Shown: positions 35,174-44,658, counted from the stretch's first letter. The stretch is 64,000 nucleotides of DNA from Nocardiopsis metallicus (GCF_014201115.1 NZ_JACHDO010000001.1:7316001-7380000); one strand, 5' to 3'. Notes: generated by a model from the sequence alone, not told the origin. Made by a program: numbers and translations.

Positions 35174-36052
35174 ATGACCGGACATCCCCCTGGTAGTGAC
35201 GGGTTCCCCGGGCGACCGGGAGAGCCGCCGTTCCCCGGCCGCCCCGACCAGCCGCCGCACAACCCACCGCCGCACGGCGGGTTCCTGCCGCCCCGGCAGC
35301 CCTACGCCCGGCAGCCGTTTCCGCGGAACCCGCGGGGGTGCCCGCCGCCAGACCTGCAGCCGAGGCCCCGGCGGCGGGCACCGCTGCTCGGCGCGATCGG
35401 GTCCGCGGCCCTGCTCCTGGTGTCCGCGGGGGTGGTGGTCTGGTCGCTCTCGGGCGCCAACGGCCCCTACACCGCACTGCCCGAGTGCGGCCCCCTCGTG
35501 TCCGAGGAGATCCTCGGCGTCGTGCCCACCCCGGTCAACCCGAGCGTCTCCGGTGAGTTCGTCGACGTGGAGGAGCTGCGCCACCTGGACGAGCGGGACA
35601 TCGAGGAGAGGGAGCTCCTCGGCTACCTGCAATGCAAGGCCATCGGCCGGGACTACCGCGAGGTGCTGCGGTTTTCGATCTACCTGCACGAGGCCCACGG
35701 CCAGGACCGGGAGGCGGCCGGGGAACTCAACAAGTACCTGGTCGGGGAGATGGAGGAGCGCCGTCAGGACTGGGCGGACGGTGAGATGCGCGACACCGTT
35801 CCCGATCGGAACGGGCGCGGCTGGCGGGAGACCTCGACCGGCGACGGCGGGATGGTCGGGTTCTACGAGGACGGGACGGAAGACTTCGGCCGTGACACCC
35901 AGGCGATCCTGAACTTCGTCACGGACAACCTGACCGTCTGGGGCTACTACAGCCTCTACGACCCCTACGAGGAGTCCGATGTCCTCGACTACATGGAACT
36001 GCTCTCCGAGCAGTTGTACGGACAGATCACCCGAGAGGCGGAACCGGCGTGA
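35174..36052 (+). CDS. Proline-rich membrane-anchored protein, paralogue 3 of 4
   Basis: A 292-residue protein: proline/arginine-rich head (about 1-70), a membrane helix (about 76-96), then an outer domain starting PYTALPECGPLV, with a second Cys in YLQCKAIG. Less similar to paralogues 1 and 2 but with the same layout. ATG 35174 aligns with the paralogues. A GTG at 35108 has AAGGAGG only one base before it, too close to be convincing, though it cannot be excluded. Its stop overlaps the start of paralogue 4, so the last two are translationally coupled. Confidence 0.74.
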   Translation: MTGHPPGSDGFPGRPGEPPFPGRPDQPPHNPPPHGGFLPPRQPYARQPFPRNPRGCPPPDLQPRPRRRAPLLGAIGSAALLLVSAGVVVWSLSGANGPYTALPECGPLVSEEILGVVPTPVNPSVSGEFVDVEELRHLDERDIEERELLGYLQCKAIGRDYREVLRFSIYLHEAHGQDREAAGELNKYLVGEMEERRQDWADGEMRDTVPDRNGRGWRETSTGDGGMVGFYEDGTEDFGRDTQAILNFVTDNLTVWGYYSLYDPYEESDVLDYMELLSEQLYGQITREAEPA

Positions 36053-36729
36053 CCGAGGCAGAGCAGGCCCCGGAGCGGGAAGGACGCCGCGGCCGGTCGC
36101 GCGTCCTGCCACTGATCGGGGGCGCGGCGGCCGCCGCGGTTCTGGTGGCGGGCGGGGTGTTCGTGTGGGACCGGGCGACCGGGGGCTACACCAGCCTGAC
36201 CGGGGACTGCGAGGACCTGCTCCCGGACGACCTGCCCGACCGGCTGCCCGGAACCGGTGACTTCGACCTCCGCGGCGGCGCCGCCGACCCCGGCGAGGAC
36301 GGGGTGCTCCGGCTGGTGCACTGCGAGGCGGCGGTGCCGGTCGACGGCGGGCCCGCCGACTTCAGCCTCCAGGCCGTCCTGTACGACCCCGAGGAACGCG
36401 AGGGCGTGCGCCGGATGCAGGCCATGGTCGCCGAGGGACAACTGGAGCGGGAGGCCGACGACTTCGAACTGGAGTACTCGAACCCGCCCATGCGCGCGGT
36501 GGAGTGGCGCTCCCTCTCGGTGGGTGACGGCGGTTACGCCACGGTCTCCCGGGGCCAGGAGGGCGAGGACCCCGAACTGTGGACCTCACTGGAGTACTCG
36601 GTGGCCAACGTGCGGGTGAGCCTCTTCCACCAGACCGCTGAGCCGGTCGAGCCCCTGGACAGCCTGGAGGCCCTGGAGGCGCTCGCCGAGGAACTGGTGG
36701 AGCGCCTGCCGGAGCTGGCCGGGGAGTGA
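36049..36729 (+). CDS. Membrane-anchored protein, paralogue 4 of 4
   Basis: A 226-residue protein that lacks the proline-rich head. A short basic N-terminus is followed by a membrane helix (about 21-40), then an outer domain beginning GYTSLTGDCEDLL with a second Cys in LVHCEAA. It is strongly acidic. GTG 36049 overlaps the TGA of paralogue 3. The shared Y-x-S/A-L and two-Cys pattern indicates common descent with the three genes upstream. The function is unknown. It is convergent with the FAD oxidoreductase gene, 21 bp away. Confidence 0.76.
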   Translation: MTEAEQAPEREGRRGRSRVLPLIGGAAAAAVLVAGGVFVWDRATGGYTSLTGDCEDLLPDDLPDRLPGTGDFDLRGGAADPGEDGVLRLVHCEAAVPVDGGPADFSLQAVLYDPEEREGVRRMQAMVAEGQLEREADDFELEYSNPPMRAVEWRSLSVGDGGYATVSRGQEGEDPELWTSLEYSVANVRVSLFHQTAEPVEPLDSLEALEALAEELVERLPELAGE

Positions 36730-36750
36730 CCCCGGCCAGCGGCCGCGCGC

Positions 36751-38394
36751 TCACGCCTCGGGGATGAGCTTGCCCGGGTTGAGCACGCCCTGCGGGTCCA
36801 GCGCCGACTTCACCGCGCGCAGCACCTCGCCGCCCAGCGGGCCGAGCTCCGCCGCCATCCACGGGCGGTGGTCGGTGCCCACCGCGTGGTGGTGGGTGAT
36901 GGTCCCGCGGTTGGCCACGATCGCGTCCGAGGCCGCCCGCTTGGCGCGGTCCCAGCGCGCGGCCGGGTCCGTGCCCGCACCCGTGGCCACGGTGAAGTAC
37001 AGCGAGGCGCCGGTCGCGTAGGTGTGCGAGATGTGGCACTGCACCACGGCGCCGCTCTCGTCGTCATCCAGGGCGCCGGTCAGCGCGCCCACCACGGCCG
37101 TGTACAGCGGCAGCAGGTCGCTCCAGGACGCGGCGGTCTCCAGGGTCTCGGTGAGGATGCCCGCAGACAGCAGGGTGTCGCGCAGGTAGGGCGCGTGGAA
37201 GCGGGTCTCGCGCCAGTGCGCCACCGGGTCCGGGCCCAACGCGGTGCCGCCCGCGGCCTCCATCACCTTCCGGACCGCGGCCGCGCGGGCCTCGACCTCG
37301 GCGTCGGTGCCCTCGAAGCCCAGCACCGCCTGGCAGCCCGGGACCGCCTCGCGCCCGCCGATGGCGGCGTTGACGAAGGTCTCGGTCTCGTCCGAGAGCC
37401 GTGCCATGGTGGGCCGGGTGTCCGACTGCGCGAGAGCGCGCAGGGCGTCCACCCCGCTGGCGTAGTCGGGGAAGGACCAGGCCTCGTCCAGTACCCGCTC
37501 CGGAACGGGGCGCACCCGCACGGCCACCTCGGTGATCACGCCCAGCGTGCCCTCGGAGCCCACGAGGAGGCGGCGCAGGTCCGGCCCGGCGGCCGAGGCC
37601 GGGGGGCCGCCCGCGTCCAGGGTGCCGCGCGGGGTGGCGACCTTCAGGCCCACCACCATGTCCTCGAACCGCCCGTACCCGGCGGAGGCCTGCCCGCTGG
37701 AGCGGGTGGCCGCGTACCCGCCGATGGTCGCGTACTCGTAGCTCTGAGGCATGTGGCCGAGGGTGAGCCCGTGCTCGGCCAGCATCGCCTCGGCGTGCGG
37801 GGTGCGCACGCCCGCGCCGAGCACCGCGGTCAGCGAGGTGGTGTCCAAGGACACCAGGCGGTTCAGCCGGCGCAGGTCGAGGGCGACCACGGCATGGAAG
37901 CCGCCGTCCAGCGGGGAGACCCCGCCCACCACGCTCGTACCGCCGCCGAAGGGCACCACGGCCACGCGTTCGGCCGAGCAGAGCTCCAGAAGCCGCTCCA
38001 CCTGGTCGTGGTCGGCCGGGTACAGCACGGCGTCGGGAGCGGGGGAGGCCCGGCCGGCCCGGCGGGCGAGCAGGTCCGGGGTGCTCTTGCCGCCGCTGTG
38101 GATCAGGCGGGTCGCGTCGTCCATGAGCACGTGTTCGGCGCCCAGGAGCTCGGTGAAGGCCTCCAGCGGGCCGCCGTCCAGGCGGGAGGCGGGTAGGGCC
38201 ACGTCCGCCTCGGCCACCGGGGGCATGTCCTCGGTCCGGGCGCGTAGCACCTGGGAGATGAGGTCGCGCAGCCCGGGTTCGAGCTCCTTCGCCCGGGCGG
38301 GGTCGCCCCAGGCGAACCAGCTCATGTCCGGCGCGGTACCGGCGGTGTCGGCGAGGCTGACGGCGGTGGGTTCAGTGCGAGGATCGTGGGTCAT
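36751..38394 (-). CDS. FAD-binding oxidoreductase, alkyl-DHAP synthase-like
   Basis: A 547-residue VAO-family flavoprotein. The FAD-binding PP-loop region reads VVPFGGGTSVVGGVSP (about 143-158). GHMPQSYEYATIGGYAATRSSG and LLVGSEGTLGVITE complete the FAD domain, and the C-terminal ITHHHAVGTDH matches the His cluster of alkyldihydroxyacetonephosphate synthase (AGPS). AGPS makes the ether bond of ether lipids; related bacterial enzymes can be lactate or glycolate oxidases. The divergent TetR-glpD pair supports a link to glycerol-phosphate metabolism. It is separated from the TetR gene by 17 bp. Confidence 0.82.
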   Translation of the reverse strand: MTHDPRTEPTAVSLADTAGTAPDMSWFAWGDPARAKELEPGLRDLISQVLRARTEDMPPVAEADVALPASRLDGGPLEAFTELLGAEHVLMDDATRLIHSGGKSTPDLLARRAGRASPAPDAVLYPADHDQVERLLELCSAERVAVVPFGGGTSVVGGVSPLDGGFHAVVALDLRRLNRLVSLDTTSLTAVLGAGVRTPHAEAMLAEHGLTLGHMPQSYEYATIGGYAATRSSGQASAGYGRFEDMVVGLKVATPRGTLDAGGPPASAAGPDLRRLLVGSEGTLGVITEVAVRVRPVPERVLDEAWSFPDYASGVDALRALAQSDTRPTMARLSDETETFVNAAIGGREAVPGCQAVLGFEGTDAEVEARAAAVRKVMEAAGGTALGPDPVAHWRETRFHAPYLRDTLLSAGILTETLETAASWSDLLPLYTAVVGALTGALDDDESGAVVQCHISHTYATGASLYFTVATGAGTDPAARWDRAKRAASDAIVANRGTITHHHAVGTDHRPWMAAELGPLGGEVLRAVKSALDPQGVLNPGKLIPEA

Positions 38395-38395
38395 G

Positions 38396-38435
38396 CTCTA
38401 CAGTTTTACACATGGCGTCAAAACGTAATGTAGAG
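38396..38435. promoter_or_regulatory. Candidate operator between the FAD oxidoreductase and TetR genes
   Basis: Two inverted repeats cover the very short divergent gap: CTCTACA (38396-38402) with TGTAGAG (38429-38435), and GTTTT (38403-38407) with AAAAC (38420-38424). They overlap the start codons on both strands, so a bound TetR dimer could control both transcripts. Confidence 0.45.
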
Positions 38436-39002
38436 GACGAGATCCTGGACGCGGCCCGCGCCTGCGTCGAAGCCTTCGGGGTGCGCCGGACCACCCTGAC
38501 CGACGTGGCCCGGCGGGCCGGGGTCAGCCGCCCCACCGTCTACCGGCGCTGGCCGGACGTGACCGCCCTGGTCGCCGACCTGCTCACCCGCGAACTCAGA
38601 CGCATCCTCATCGCCGAAGAAGTGGAGGCGGAGCGCGAGACGGACACGGGGGAGAACACCCGGACCCGGCTGGTCCGGCACGCCACCGGGGTGGCCCGCG
38701 CGATGCTCGCCCACCCGCTGGTCAACCGCATCGTGGACACCGAACCCGAGCTCCTGGCCACCTACACGTTCCACCGCCTGGGCAGCAGCCACCGCGCCGC
38801 CCTCGAACTGCTCGAACCCGCCATCGCGGCGGGCCAGGCCGAGGGATCGGTCCGTGAGGGCGACCCCGGGGTCCTGGCCCACCTGTTCATGGTCACCGTG
38901 CAGAACACCGTGACCTCCCGCCGCCTCTTCACCGACGTGCTCGACCAGGACGGACTGGTCGAAGAGCTGTCCGCCCTGCTCGACGGCTACCTGCGGCCCT
39001 GA
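38412..39002 (+). CDS. TetR-family transcriptional regulator
   Basis: A 196-residue regulator with an N-terminal helix-turn-helix (about 10-56; TTLTDVARRAGVSRPTVYRRW) and a C-terminal helical domain. It lies between the AGPS-like gene (divergent) and glpD (27 bp downstream, same strand), so it probably controls both in response to a glycerol or lipid intermediate. The ATG is 17 bp from the divergent ATG, so the mRNA may have almost no leader. Confidence 0.88.
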   Translation: MASKRNVEDEILDAARACVEAFGVRRTTLTDVARRAGVSRPTVYRRWPDVTALVADLLTRELRRILIAEEVEAERETDTGENTRTRLVRHATGVARAMLAHPLVNRIVDTEPELLATYTFHRLGSSHRAALELLEPAIAAGQAEGSVREGDPGVLAHLFMVTVQNTVTSRRLFTDVLDQDGLVEELSALLDGYLRP

Positions 39003-39029
39003 CCCACCCTCTCCGGAAAGGACGCCCCG

Positions 39030-40574
39030 ATGCGTCAGCACACCCGGTCCACCTCACTCAACACCGCCCGGCGCACCGCCGACCTCGCCGCACTGGAGGC
39101 ACGTCCCGAGGTGGACGTCCTGGTGGTCGGCGGGGGAGTCACCGGCGCCGGAGTCGCCCTGGACGCCGTCTCCCGAGGCCTGTCCACCGTGCTCGTCGAA
39201 CGCGAGGACCTCGCCTTCGGCACCAGCCGCTGGAGTTCCAAACTGGTCCACGGCGGGCTGCGCTACCTCGCCAAGGGCCAGGTCGGGATCGCCTACGAGA
39301 GCGCCCGCGAACGAGACGTCCTCATGCGCGTCACCGCGCCCCACCTGGTCCGCCCCATGCCCATGGTGGTCCCCGTCCACCGGGACACCGGCCTGGCCCG
39401 AGCCCTGTTCGTCCGGGCCGGGATGGGCATGGGCGACCTCCTGCGCGTGCTGTCCCGCACCCCCGCCTCGGTGCTCCGCCCGCCCCGCATCCTCAACGCC
39501 CGCCAGACCACCCGCCTCCTGCCCGGCGTCAAGACGGACGGACTGCTCGGCGGAATCCTGTCCTTCGACGGTCAGCTCGTCGACGACGCCCGGCTCGTCA
39601 TCGGGATCGCCCGCACCGCGGCCGGTCAGGGCGCCCGGATCATCACCCGCTGCTCGGCCGAGAGCATCACCGCGGACGGCGTCGTCCTGCGCGAGGGGAC
39701 CACCGGCCGGATCATCCCGGTGCGGCCGCGCGCGGTGGTCAACGCCACCGGGGTACACGCCGACGCCCTCGACCCCGGCATCCGGTTGAGCCCCAGCCGC
39801 GGCACCCACCTGGTCCTGGACGCGGCGACGCTCGGCCGTCCCAAGGCCGCGCTGACCGTGCCGATCGAGGGCAGCACCAGCCGGTTCGTGTTCGCGCTCC
39901 CGCAACCCGACGGCCGGATCTTCGCCGGGCTCACCGACGAACCCGTGGACGGCCCGGCCGCGCGCGTCCCGGAGGTCCCCGAGGAGGACGTGGACTTCCT
40001 CCTCGCCCAGTTCAACCGGGCGCTGTCAACCGAGCTGACCAGGGCGGACGTCATCGGCTCCTTCGCCGGGCTGCGCCCGCTGCTGCGCGGCGACGAACAC
40101 AGCTCCAACCTGTCCCGGGAGCACTCGGTCTCGGTCGCCCCCAACGGTTCGGTGACCGTGGTCGGCGGCAAGCTCACCACCTACCGGGCGATGGCGGAGG
40201 AGGCCGTCGACGCGCTGGCCGCGGTACACCGCCTGCCCGCCGGGCCCTGCCGCACCCGCGAGATCCCGTTGGTGGGAGCCGCCTCCCCCGAGGAGCTCGA
40301 CGCCCTGGACGCCCCGCGCCACCTGGTGGCCAGGTACGGGACCGAGGCGGCCGAGGTGCTCTCCACCGCCGGGGGAGACCCCGACCTGCTGGTCCCGGTC
40401 GTGCGCGGCATCACCCCGGCCGAGCTCCGCTTCGGGGTGAGCCGCGAGGGCGCCCTGAACACCGATGACCTGCTGGAGCGCCGGAGCCGGATCGCCCTGG
40501 TCGACACCGACCGCGACCTCGCGGAGACCGCCGCCAAGGAGGCCCTGGCCTGGGCCGAACGAACGGGGGCGTGA
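39030..40574 (+). CDS. glpD: Glycerol-3-phosphate dehydrogenase (FAD, aerobic type)
   Basis: A 514-residue flavoenzyme that oxidises sn-glycerol-3-phosphate to dihydroxyacetone phosphate and feeds electrons to quinone. The FAD-binding GxGxxG motif reads VVGGGVTGAGVALDAVSRG (about 32-50). WSSKLVHGGLRYL is the family's substrate-site motif, and GSVTVVGGKLTTYRAMAEEAVD closes the FAD domain. The C-terminal DAO_C domain follows. AGGACG precedes ATG 39030. It is probably co-transcribed with the TetR gene. DHAP is the precursor of alkyl-DHAP, fitting the divergent AGPS-like gene. Confidence 0.92.
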   Translation: MRQHTRSTSLNTARRTADLAALEARPEVDVLVVGGGVTGAGVALDAVSRGLSTVLVEREDLAFGTSRWSSKLVHGGLRYLAKGQVGIAYESARERDVLMRVTAPHLVRPMPMVVPVHRDTGLARALFVRAGMGMGDLLRVLSRTPASVLRPPRILNARQTTRLLPGVKTDGLLGGILSFDGQLVDDARLVIGIARTAAGQGARIITRCSAESITADGVVLREGTTGRIIPVRPRAVVNATGVHADALDPGIRLSPSRGTHLVLDAATLGRPKAALTVPIEGSTSRFVFALPQPDGRIFAGLTDEPVDGPAARVPEVPEEDVDFLLAQFNRALSTELTRADVIGSFAGLRPLLRGDEHSSNLSREHSVSVAPNGSVTVVGGKLTTYRAMAEEAVDALAAVHRLPAGPCRTREIPLVGAASPEELDALDAPRHLVARYGTEAAEVLSTAGGDPDLLVPVVRGITPAELRFGVSREGALNTDDLLERRSRIALVDTDRDLAETAAKEALAWAERTGA

Positions 40575-40760
40575 GGCGGAGCCGGTGCGGCGAGAGTCCA
40601 CCGGTGAATTCGGGGAACTCACCACACCGGCCTCCCCTGTTCCGAGACGATGTGATCGCGTAAGGTCATACCGGTTCGAGCCTCCCTCCTCGGACACTCC
40701 CGCAGCCGCCCCCGTTTCGGCTCGCCCGCCCACTGAGCCGCCCCGCCGAAGGAGTCAGCC

Positions 40761-41312
40761 ATGCCCACGCTCGTTGCCGTGCCCACTCTCATCAAGAACG
40801 AGGACAGAGTTCTTGAGCGGGTCCCGGACGAGTACCGGCACTATTTCAACGGACGAGTACCGGTCCCGTTCACCAAACGCCGCTGGGAGTTCGACGGCGA
40901 GCCGGTGAGCGTGCCCATGGTCCGGGCCTTCCTGGAGACCTGCGCGGCCGGGCGGGACCCGGACTACCAGTACGTGCTCACACTGCTCGGCGCGGAGCTG
41001 GCCACCAACGCCATCCGGCACAGCCGATCGGGGGAGCCGGGCCAGACCTTCGTGGTCCGCGTGGACCGGGGACCGAACGGGCTGACGGTCACCTGCCGGG
41101 ACAACGGGACTCCCGTCAGCGCGCTCAAGGGCGAGGGCGGTCAGTTGTTCGCGTCACCGCCGGAGGAGAGGCTGACCGCCGAGGACGGGCGCGGCCTGGC
41201 ACTGATCGACAGCTTCGCCACCGCCTGGGGCGACAACGGGCACCCGAGTATCCGCAAGGTGTGGTTCCACCTGGCCTACGACATGACCGGCAGCTCCTGG
41301 CCCGCCGCCTGA
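40761..41312 (+). CDS. RsbW/SpoIIAB-like ATP-binding regulator
   Basis: A 183-residue protein with a GHKL ATPase domain. The N-box is LGAELATNAIRHSRSG (about 75-90), G1 is VTCRDNGTPV, and DGRGLALIDSFAT is the G2 box. Actinomycetes encode many such free-standing HATPase_c_2 proteins, acting as anti-sigma factors or regulatory kinases. No sigma factor or anti-anti-sigma gene is adjacent. GAAGGAG precedes ATG 40761. A TAAGGT -10-like box lies at 40661-40666. Confidence 0.82.
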   Translation: MPTLVAVPTLIKNEDRVLERVPDEYRHYFNGRVPVPFTKRRWEFDGEPVSVPMVRAFLETCAAGRDPDYQYVLTLLGAELATNAIRHSRSGEPGQTFVVRVDRGPNGLTVTCRDNGTPVSALKGEGGQLFASPPEERLTAEDGRGLALIDSFATAWGDNGHPSIRKVWFHLAYDMTGSSWPAA

Positions 41313-41357
41313 CCAGGGGCGAAGGCGCTCGCGCCCTTGCCAGTGCGCGTGACGCGT

Positions 41358-41391
41358 GCCACTATTTCCTACCTACAGGTAACTTTGTGGC
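41358..41391. promoter_or_regulatory. Nested inverted repeat upstream of the BASS transporter
   Basis: GCCAC (41358-41362) and GTGGC (41387-41391) enclose TACCT (41370-41374) and AGGTA (41377-41381) in an AT-rich patch 183 bp before the transporter ATG. It could be an operator or the terminator of the gene ending at 41312. Confidence 0.3.
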
Positions 41392-41573
41392 GTGGGTCAC
41401 GGATCGGCGCGATTCCGTCACCCTGCCGGACGTCTCCGGGATGCTCCGGGCGTTTCCGGGACACTCCGGGCGGCACAGGTCACCTGTGCGCAGGCACCGT
41501 TCACCGAACGCGGTCCGCGATTGTCCCGACCGCCCGTGCCGCTCTCCCCGCGGCCCGTCCCCCAAGGTGCCCC

Positions 41574-42467
41574 ATGGACTCCGCCCTCACGACGATCGGC
41601 CTCCCGATCGCCCTCGGCATCATCATGCTCGGCCTGGGTCTGTCCCTCACCGTCAAGGACTTCACCCGGCTGATCTCCATGCCCTGGACCATCGTCCTGA
41701 TCCTGGGCTGCCAGATCGTCCTGCTGCCGATCTTCTGTTTCGGCCTGGTCCTGGTCTTCGTCAACTACTTCGACCTCTCACCGCTGCTGGCGGTGGGAAT
41801 GATGATGATGGCCGCCTCCCCGGGCGGAACCACCGCGAGCCTGTACAGCTACCTGTTCAAGGGCAACGTCGCGCTCAACATCTCCCTGACCGCGATCAAC
41901 TCGCTCACCGCCATGGTGACCCTGCCGCTGATCACCGGCTTCTCGCTCGGCTACTTCACCGAGGGCGGGTCCATCGGGCTCCAGACCGACAAGATGATCC
42001 AGGTCTTCGCGGTCATCCTCGTCCCCGTCGCCATCGGCATGTTCATCCGCGCGAGGATGACCTCCTTCGCCGAACGCATGGAGAAGCCGGTCAAACTCGG
42101 ATCCGTCCTCGTCCTCGTCGCCGTCATCGTCGGCGCGATCGCCGCGGAGTGGGCCAACCTGCCGCAGTACATCGTCTCGGTCGGCCTGATGGTCCTCGTC
42201 TTCAACATCGTGAGCCTGATCATCGGCTACTGGGCCCCGCGCACGGTCGGTACCGGGCGCCCCGAGGCCATCGCCTCCTGCATGGAGATCGGCCTGCACA
42301 ACACCACCCTGTCGCTGACCATCGCCGTGACGGTTCTCGGCAGCACCGAGATCGCGATTCCCTCGGCGGTCTACGGCGTGCTGATGTTCTTCACCGCGGC
42401 CGCCGCCGGGGTCCTGCTGACCCGCCGCGACGCCCGGGAGGCCAAGGCCGAGGCGGAGACCGTGTAG
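41574..42467 (+). CDS. Bile acid:sodium symporter (BASS) family transporter
   Basis: A 297-residue protein with about nine to ten membrane helices. MMMMAASPGGTTASLYSYLFKG and EIGLHNTTLSLTIAV are the two crossing-helix motifs of the BASS fold, which bind sodium. Bacterial members carry organic anions such as pyruvate, pantoate or other keto acids rather than bile salts. ATG 41574 follows AAGGTG. The frame stays open far upstream, but that part is not membrane-like. Confidence 0.85.
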   Translation: MDSALTTIGLPIALGIIMLGLGLSLTVKDFTRLISMPWTIVLILGCQIVLLPIFCFGLVLVFVNYFDLSPLLAVGMMMMAASPGGTTASLYSYLFKGNVALNISLTAINSLTAMVTLPLITGFSLGYFTEGGSIGLQTDKMIQVFAVILVPVAIGMFIRARMTSFAERMEKPVKLGSVLVLVAVIVGAIAAEWANLPQYIVSVGLMVLVFNIVSLIIGYWAPRTVGTGRPEAIASCMEIGLHNTTLSLTIAVTVLGSTEIAIPSAVYGVLMFFTAAAAGVLLTRRDAREAKAEAETV

Positions 42468-42560
42468 CCGGTCAGCGGTCCCGGCGGGCCGGGTCAGGCG
42501 CCTGACCCGGCCGCGGTGGCTTCGAGCCCCGTCCCAGCCCCGCTGCCCGGGAGGTCCGCC

Positions 42561-43208
42561 TCAGCTCCGGTGGCTCAGGTAGGTGAGGACCGCTCGGACC
42601 CGGCGGTGGCCGGTGTCCGTGGGGGCCAGGTCCAGCTTCTGGAAGATATTGCCGATGTGCTTGTGCACGGCGTTGTTGGTGACGACGATCCGTTCCGCGA
42701 TCTCGGTGTTGTCGTGCCCCTCGGCCATGAGGGCGAGCACCTCGCGTTCCCGGGCGGTCAGGGACTCCAGCGGGTCCCGCTCCCTGCGGGCCAGCAGCTG
42801 CTGGACGACCGCCGGGTCCATCACCGTGCCGCCCTCGGCCACCTTCCTCAGAGCGTCGACGAACTCGCTCACCCGGCCGACCCGGTCCTTGAGCAGGTAC
42901 CCCACGCCGCCCTGGCCGTCCGAGAGAAGCTCACCCGCGTAGTCGCGTTCGACGTACTGGGACAGCACCAGTACCGGCAGCCCGGGGTGGGCGCTGCGGG
43001 CGGCGATGGCGGCGTGGATGCCCTCGTCGCGAAAGTCCGGGGGCAGGCGCACGTCCACCAGGGCCAGGTCCGGCCGGTGCCGGTCGACGGCCTCCGCGAA
43101 GGCGGGGACGTCCTGGGCCACCGCCACCACTTCGTGGCCGCGGGTGGACAGCAAGAGCTTGAGGCCTTCGGACAACAGCACGTTGTCCTCGGCGATCACG
43201 ATCCGCAC
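42561..43208 (-). CDS. NarL/LuxR-family response regulator
   Basis: A 215-residue regulator. The receiver domain has D52 (LALVDVRLPPD) as phospho-acceptor and GYLLKDRVG as its conserved Lys region. The C-terminal LuxR helix-turn-helix (about 150-200) reads LTAREREVLALMAEGHDNTEIAER. GTG 43208 follows GGTGGAG and overlaps the kinase gene by 13 bp, so the pair is translationally coupled. Confidence 0.92.
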   Translation of the reverse strand: MRIVIAEDNVLLSEGLKLLLSTRGHEVVAVAQDVPAFAEAVDRHRPDLALVDVRLPPDFRDEGIHAAIAARSAHPGLPVLVLSQYVERDYAGELLSDGQGGVGYLLKDRVGRVSEFVDALRKVAEGGTVMDPAVVQQLLARRERDPLESLTAREREVLALMAEGHDNTEIAERIVVTNNAVHKHIGNIFQKLDLAPTDTGHRRVRAVLTYLSHRS

Positions 43209-44449
43209 GGAAGCTCCACCCCGATCACCGTCGGTCCGCCCTCGGGGCTGTGCACGGACACACGTCCGTCCAAGGCCGCGACCCTCCTGCGCAGGCCCTG
43301 GATCCCGCTTCCGGCGGTCTCGTCCACCCCGCCCCGTCCATCGTCGGTGACGGTCAGCGTCAGCAGGTCCCCCCGCTTCTCCTCCGCCCCCGCCTTCCCC
43401 TCCCGGGACAGCCGTACCGTCACCGAGTCCGCACCGCTGTGCCTGACCGCGTTGGTGACGGACTCGGTGACCGCGTAGTAGGCGGCCGTCTCCACCGCCA
43501 CCGGAAGCGTTCCGGGGTCGGTGACGTCCAGTCGCACCGGCAGCGTGGTCCGACCGGCCAGCGCGGCGAGCGCCCCGGGCAGCCCGCGGTCGGCGAGGAT
43601 GGGCGGATAGATGCCCCGGATGACGTCGCGCAGCTCGGACATGGCCTCCTCCGTGCCCGTGTGGGCCTGTTCCAGGAGAGCGGCGACCGTCGGGTCCGCC
43701 ACCGCCTCCTTCGCCACACCCAGCTGCATCGCGATCGCCACCAGCCTCGCCTGGGTGCCGTCGTGCAGATCGCGTTCGATCCTCCTCAGCTCCGCGCCGT
43801 GGGCGTCCACCACACCGGCCCGGGTGCGCTGGAGCTCGTCGACCCGAGTTGCCAGCTCCTCCCGCCGCTCCCGTTCGGAGGGCGCCAGCAGCCGGACGCA
43901 CAGCCGGGCGTGGACTCTCGCGGCCGGCGGGACGACCCACACGGTGATCACCGTCCCCGCCACCAGCTGCACGGCGGCGACACCGAGCGCGATCCCCCAA
44001 CCGTCGATGGTGAGCCCGAGCTGCATCGGCTGCAGGTCCGGGGGGAAGGCCCACCACATCAGCATCTGCACCGGGTTGAGCATCATGCCCGGACCGAGCA
44101 GTCCCAGGAGACCGAACACCATGCTCACCAGCGCGAACACCGGAGTCCAGAGTAGAAGTCGGAGCACCGCCGGTCGGCGCAGCAGGGCCAGAACGCTCCG
44201 CTCCGCGGGCAGGGAGAGTTCGGGGACCTCGACCCCGAGCAGCCGGGCGGCCCGCCGCCGGTTCCAGTCGGCCCATCCGGCCACCAGCCGCAGCCACCTG
44301 GGAAACACGAACAGCCCCACCCCGCTGACCGGGATGGTCAACGCCACGACAAGGGTGAACGGAAGCACCAGGAGGGTGGCCATTCCGGCTCCCAACGCCA
44401 GCAGCAGGTAGCCGCACGCTCGTAATGCCCGACCCCAGACGTCCCGCAT
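43196..44449 (-). CDS. NarL-type sensor histidine kinase
   Basis: A 417-residue kinase. Several N-terminal membrane helices (about 7-50 and 100-185) are followed by a HisKA_3 region with [20 protein letters not shown] (His near 228), and an HATPase domain with [14 protein letters not shown] and [22 protein letters not shown]. It pairs with the overlapping regulator gene. ATG 44449 is chosen because the upstream extension (to GTG 44530) is not membrane-like and crosses the promoter region. The signal is unknown. Confidence 0.9.
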   Translation of the reverse strand: MRDVWGRALRACGYLLLALGAGMATLLVLPFTLVVALTIPVSGVGLFVFPRWLRLVAGWADWNRRRAARLLGVEVPELSLPAERSVLALLRRPAVLRLLLWTPVFALVSMVFGLLGLLGPGMMLNPVQMLMWWAFPPDLQPMQLGLTIDGWGIALGVAAVQLVAGTVITVWVVPPAARVHARLCVRLLAPSERERREELATRVDELQRTRAGVVDAHGAELRRIERDLHDGTQARLVAIAMQLGVAKEAVADPTVAALLEQAHTGTEEAMSELRDVIRGIYPPILADRGLPGALAALAGRTTLPVRLDVTDPGTLPVAVETAAYYAVTESVTNAVRHSGADSVTVRLSREGKAGAEEKRGDLLTLTVTDDGRGGVDETAGSGIQGLRRRVAALDGRVSVHSPEGGPTVIGVELPCGS

Positions 44450-44542
44450 CCCGCACCCCTCGATCTTGTTCGCGCCGACCCGGCTGCGTCGACACCGAAC
44501 ATTCTGGGGTATCCCGATCGCGCCGGACACTACAGCTGGCTA

Positions 44543-44581
44543 CCGGAACCCGGAACCCGGAACCCGGAACCCGGAACCCGG
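44543..44581. repeat. Heptanucleotide tandem repeat
   Basis: CCGGAAC is repeated five times exactly, plus CCGG, in the 209-bp region between the divergent kinase and DinB-like genes. Such short perfect repeats vary in copy number by slippage and could alter promoter spacing. Confidence 0.9.
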
Positions 44582-44658
44582 CCACCGCTCCGTCCGGAGT
44601 TGTCCACAGCCCGCGGATCACCCTCCCGTTCGTCGCCGTCCCGGCGCAGACTGGAAGC

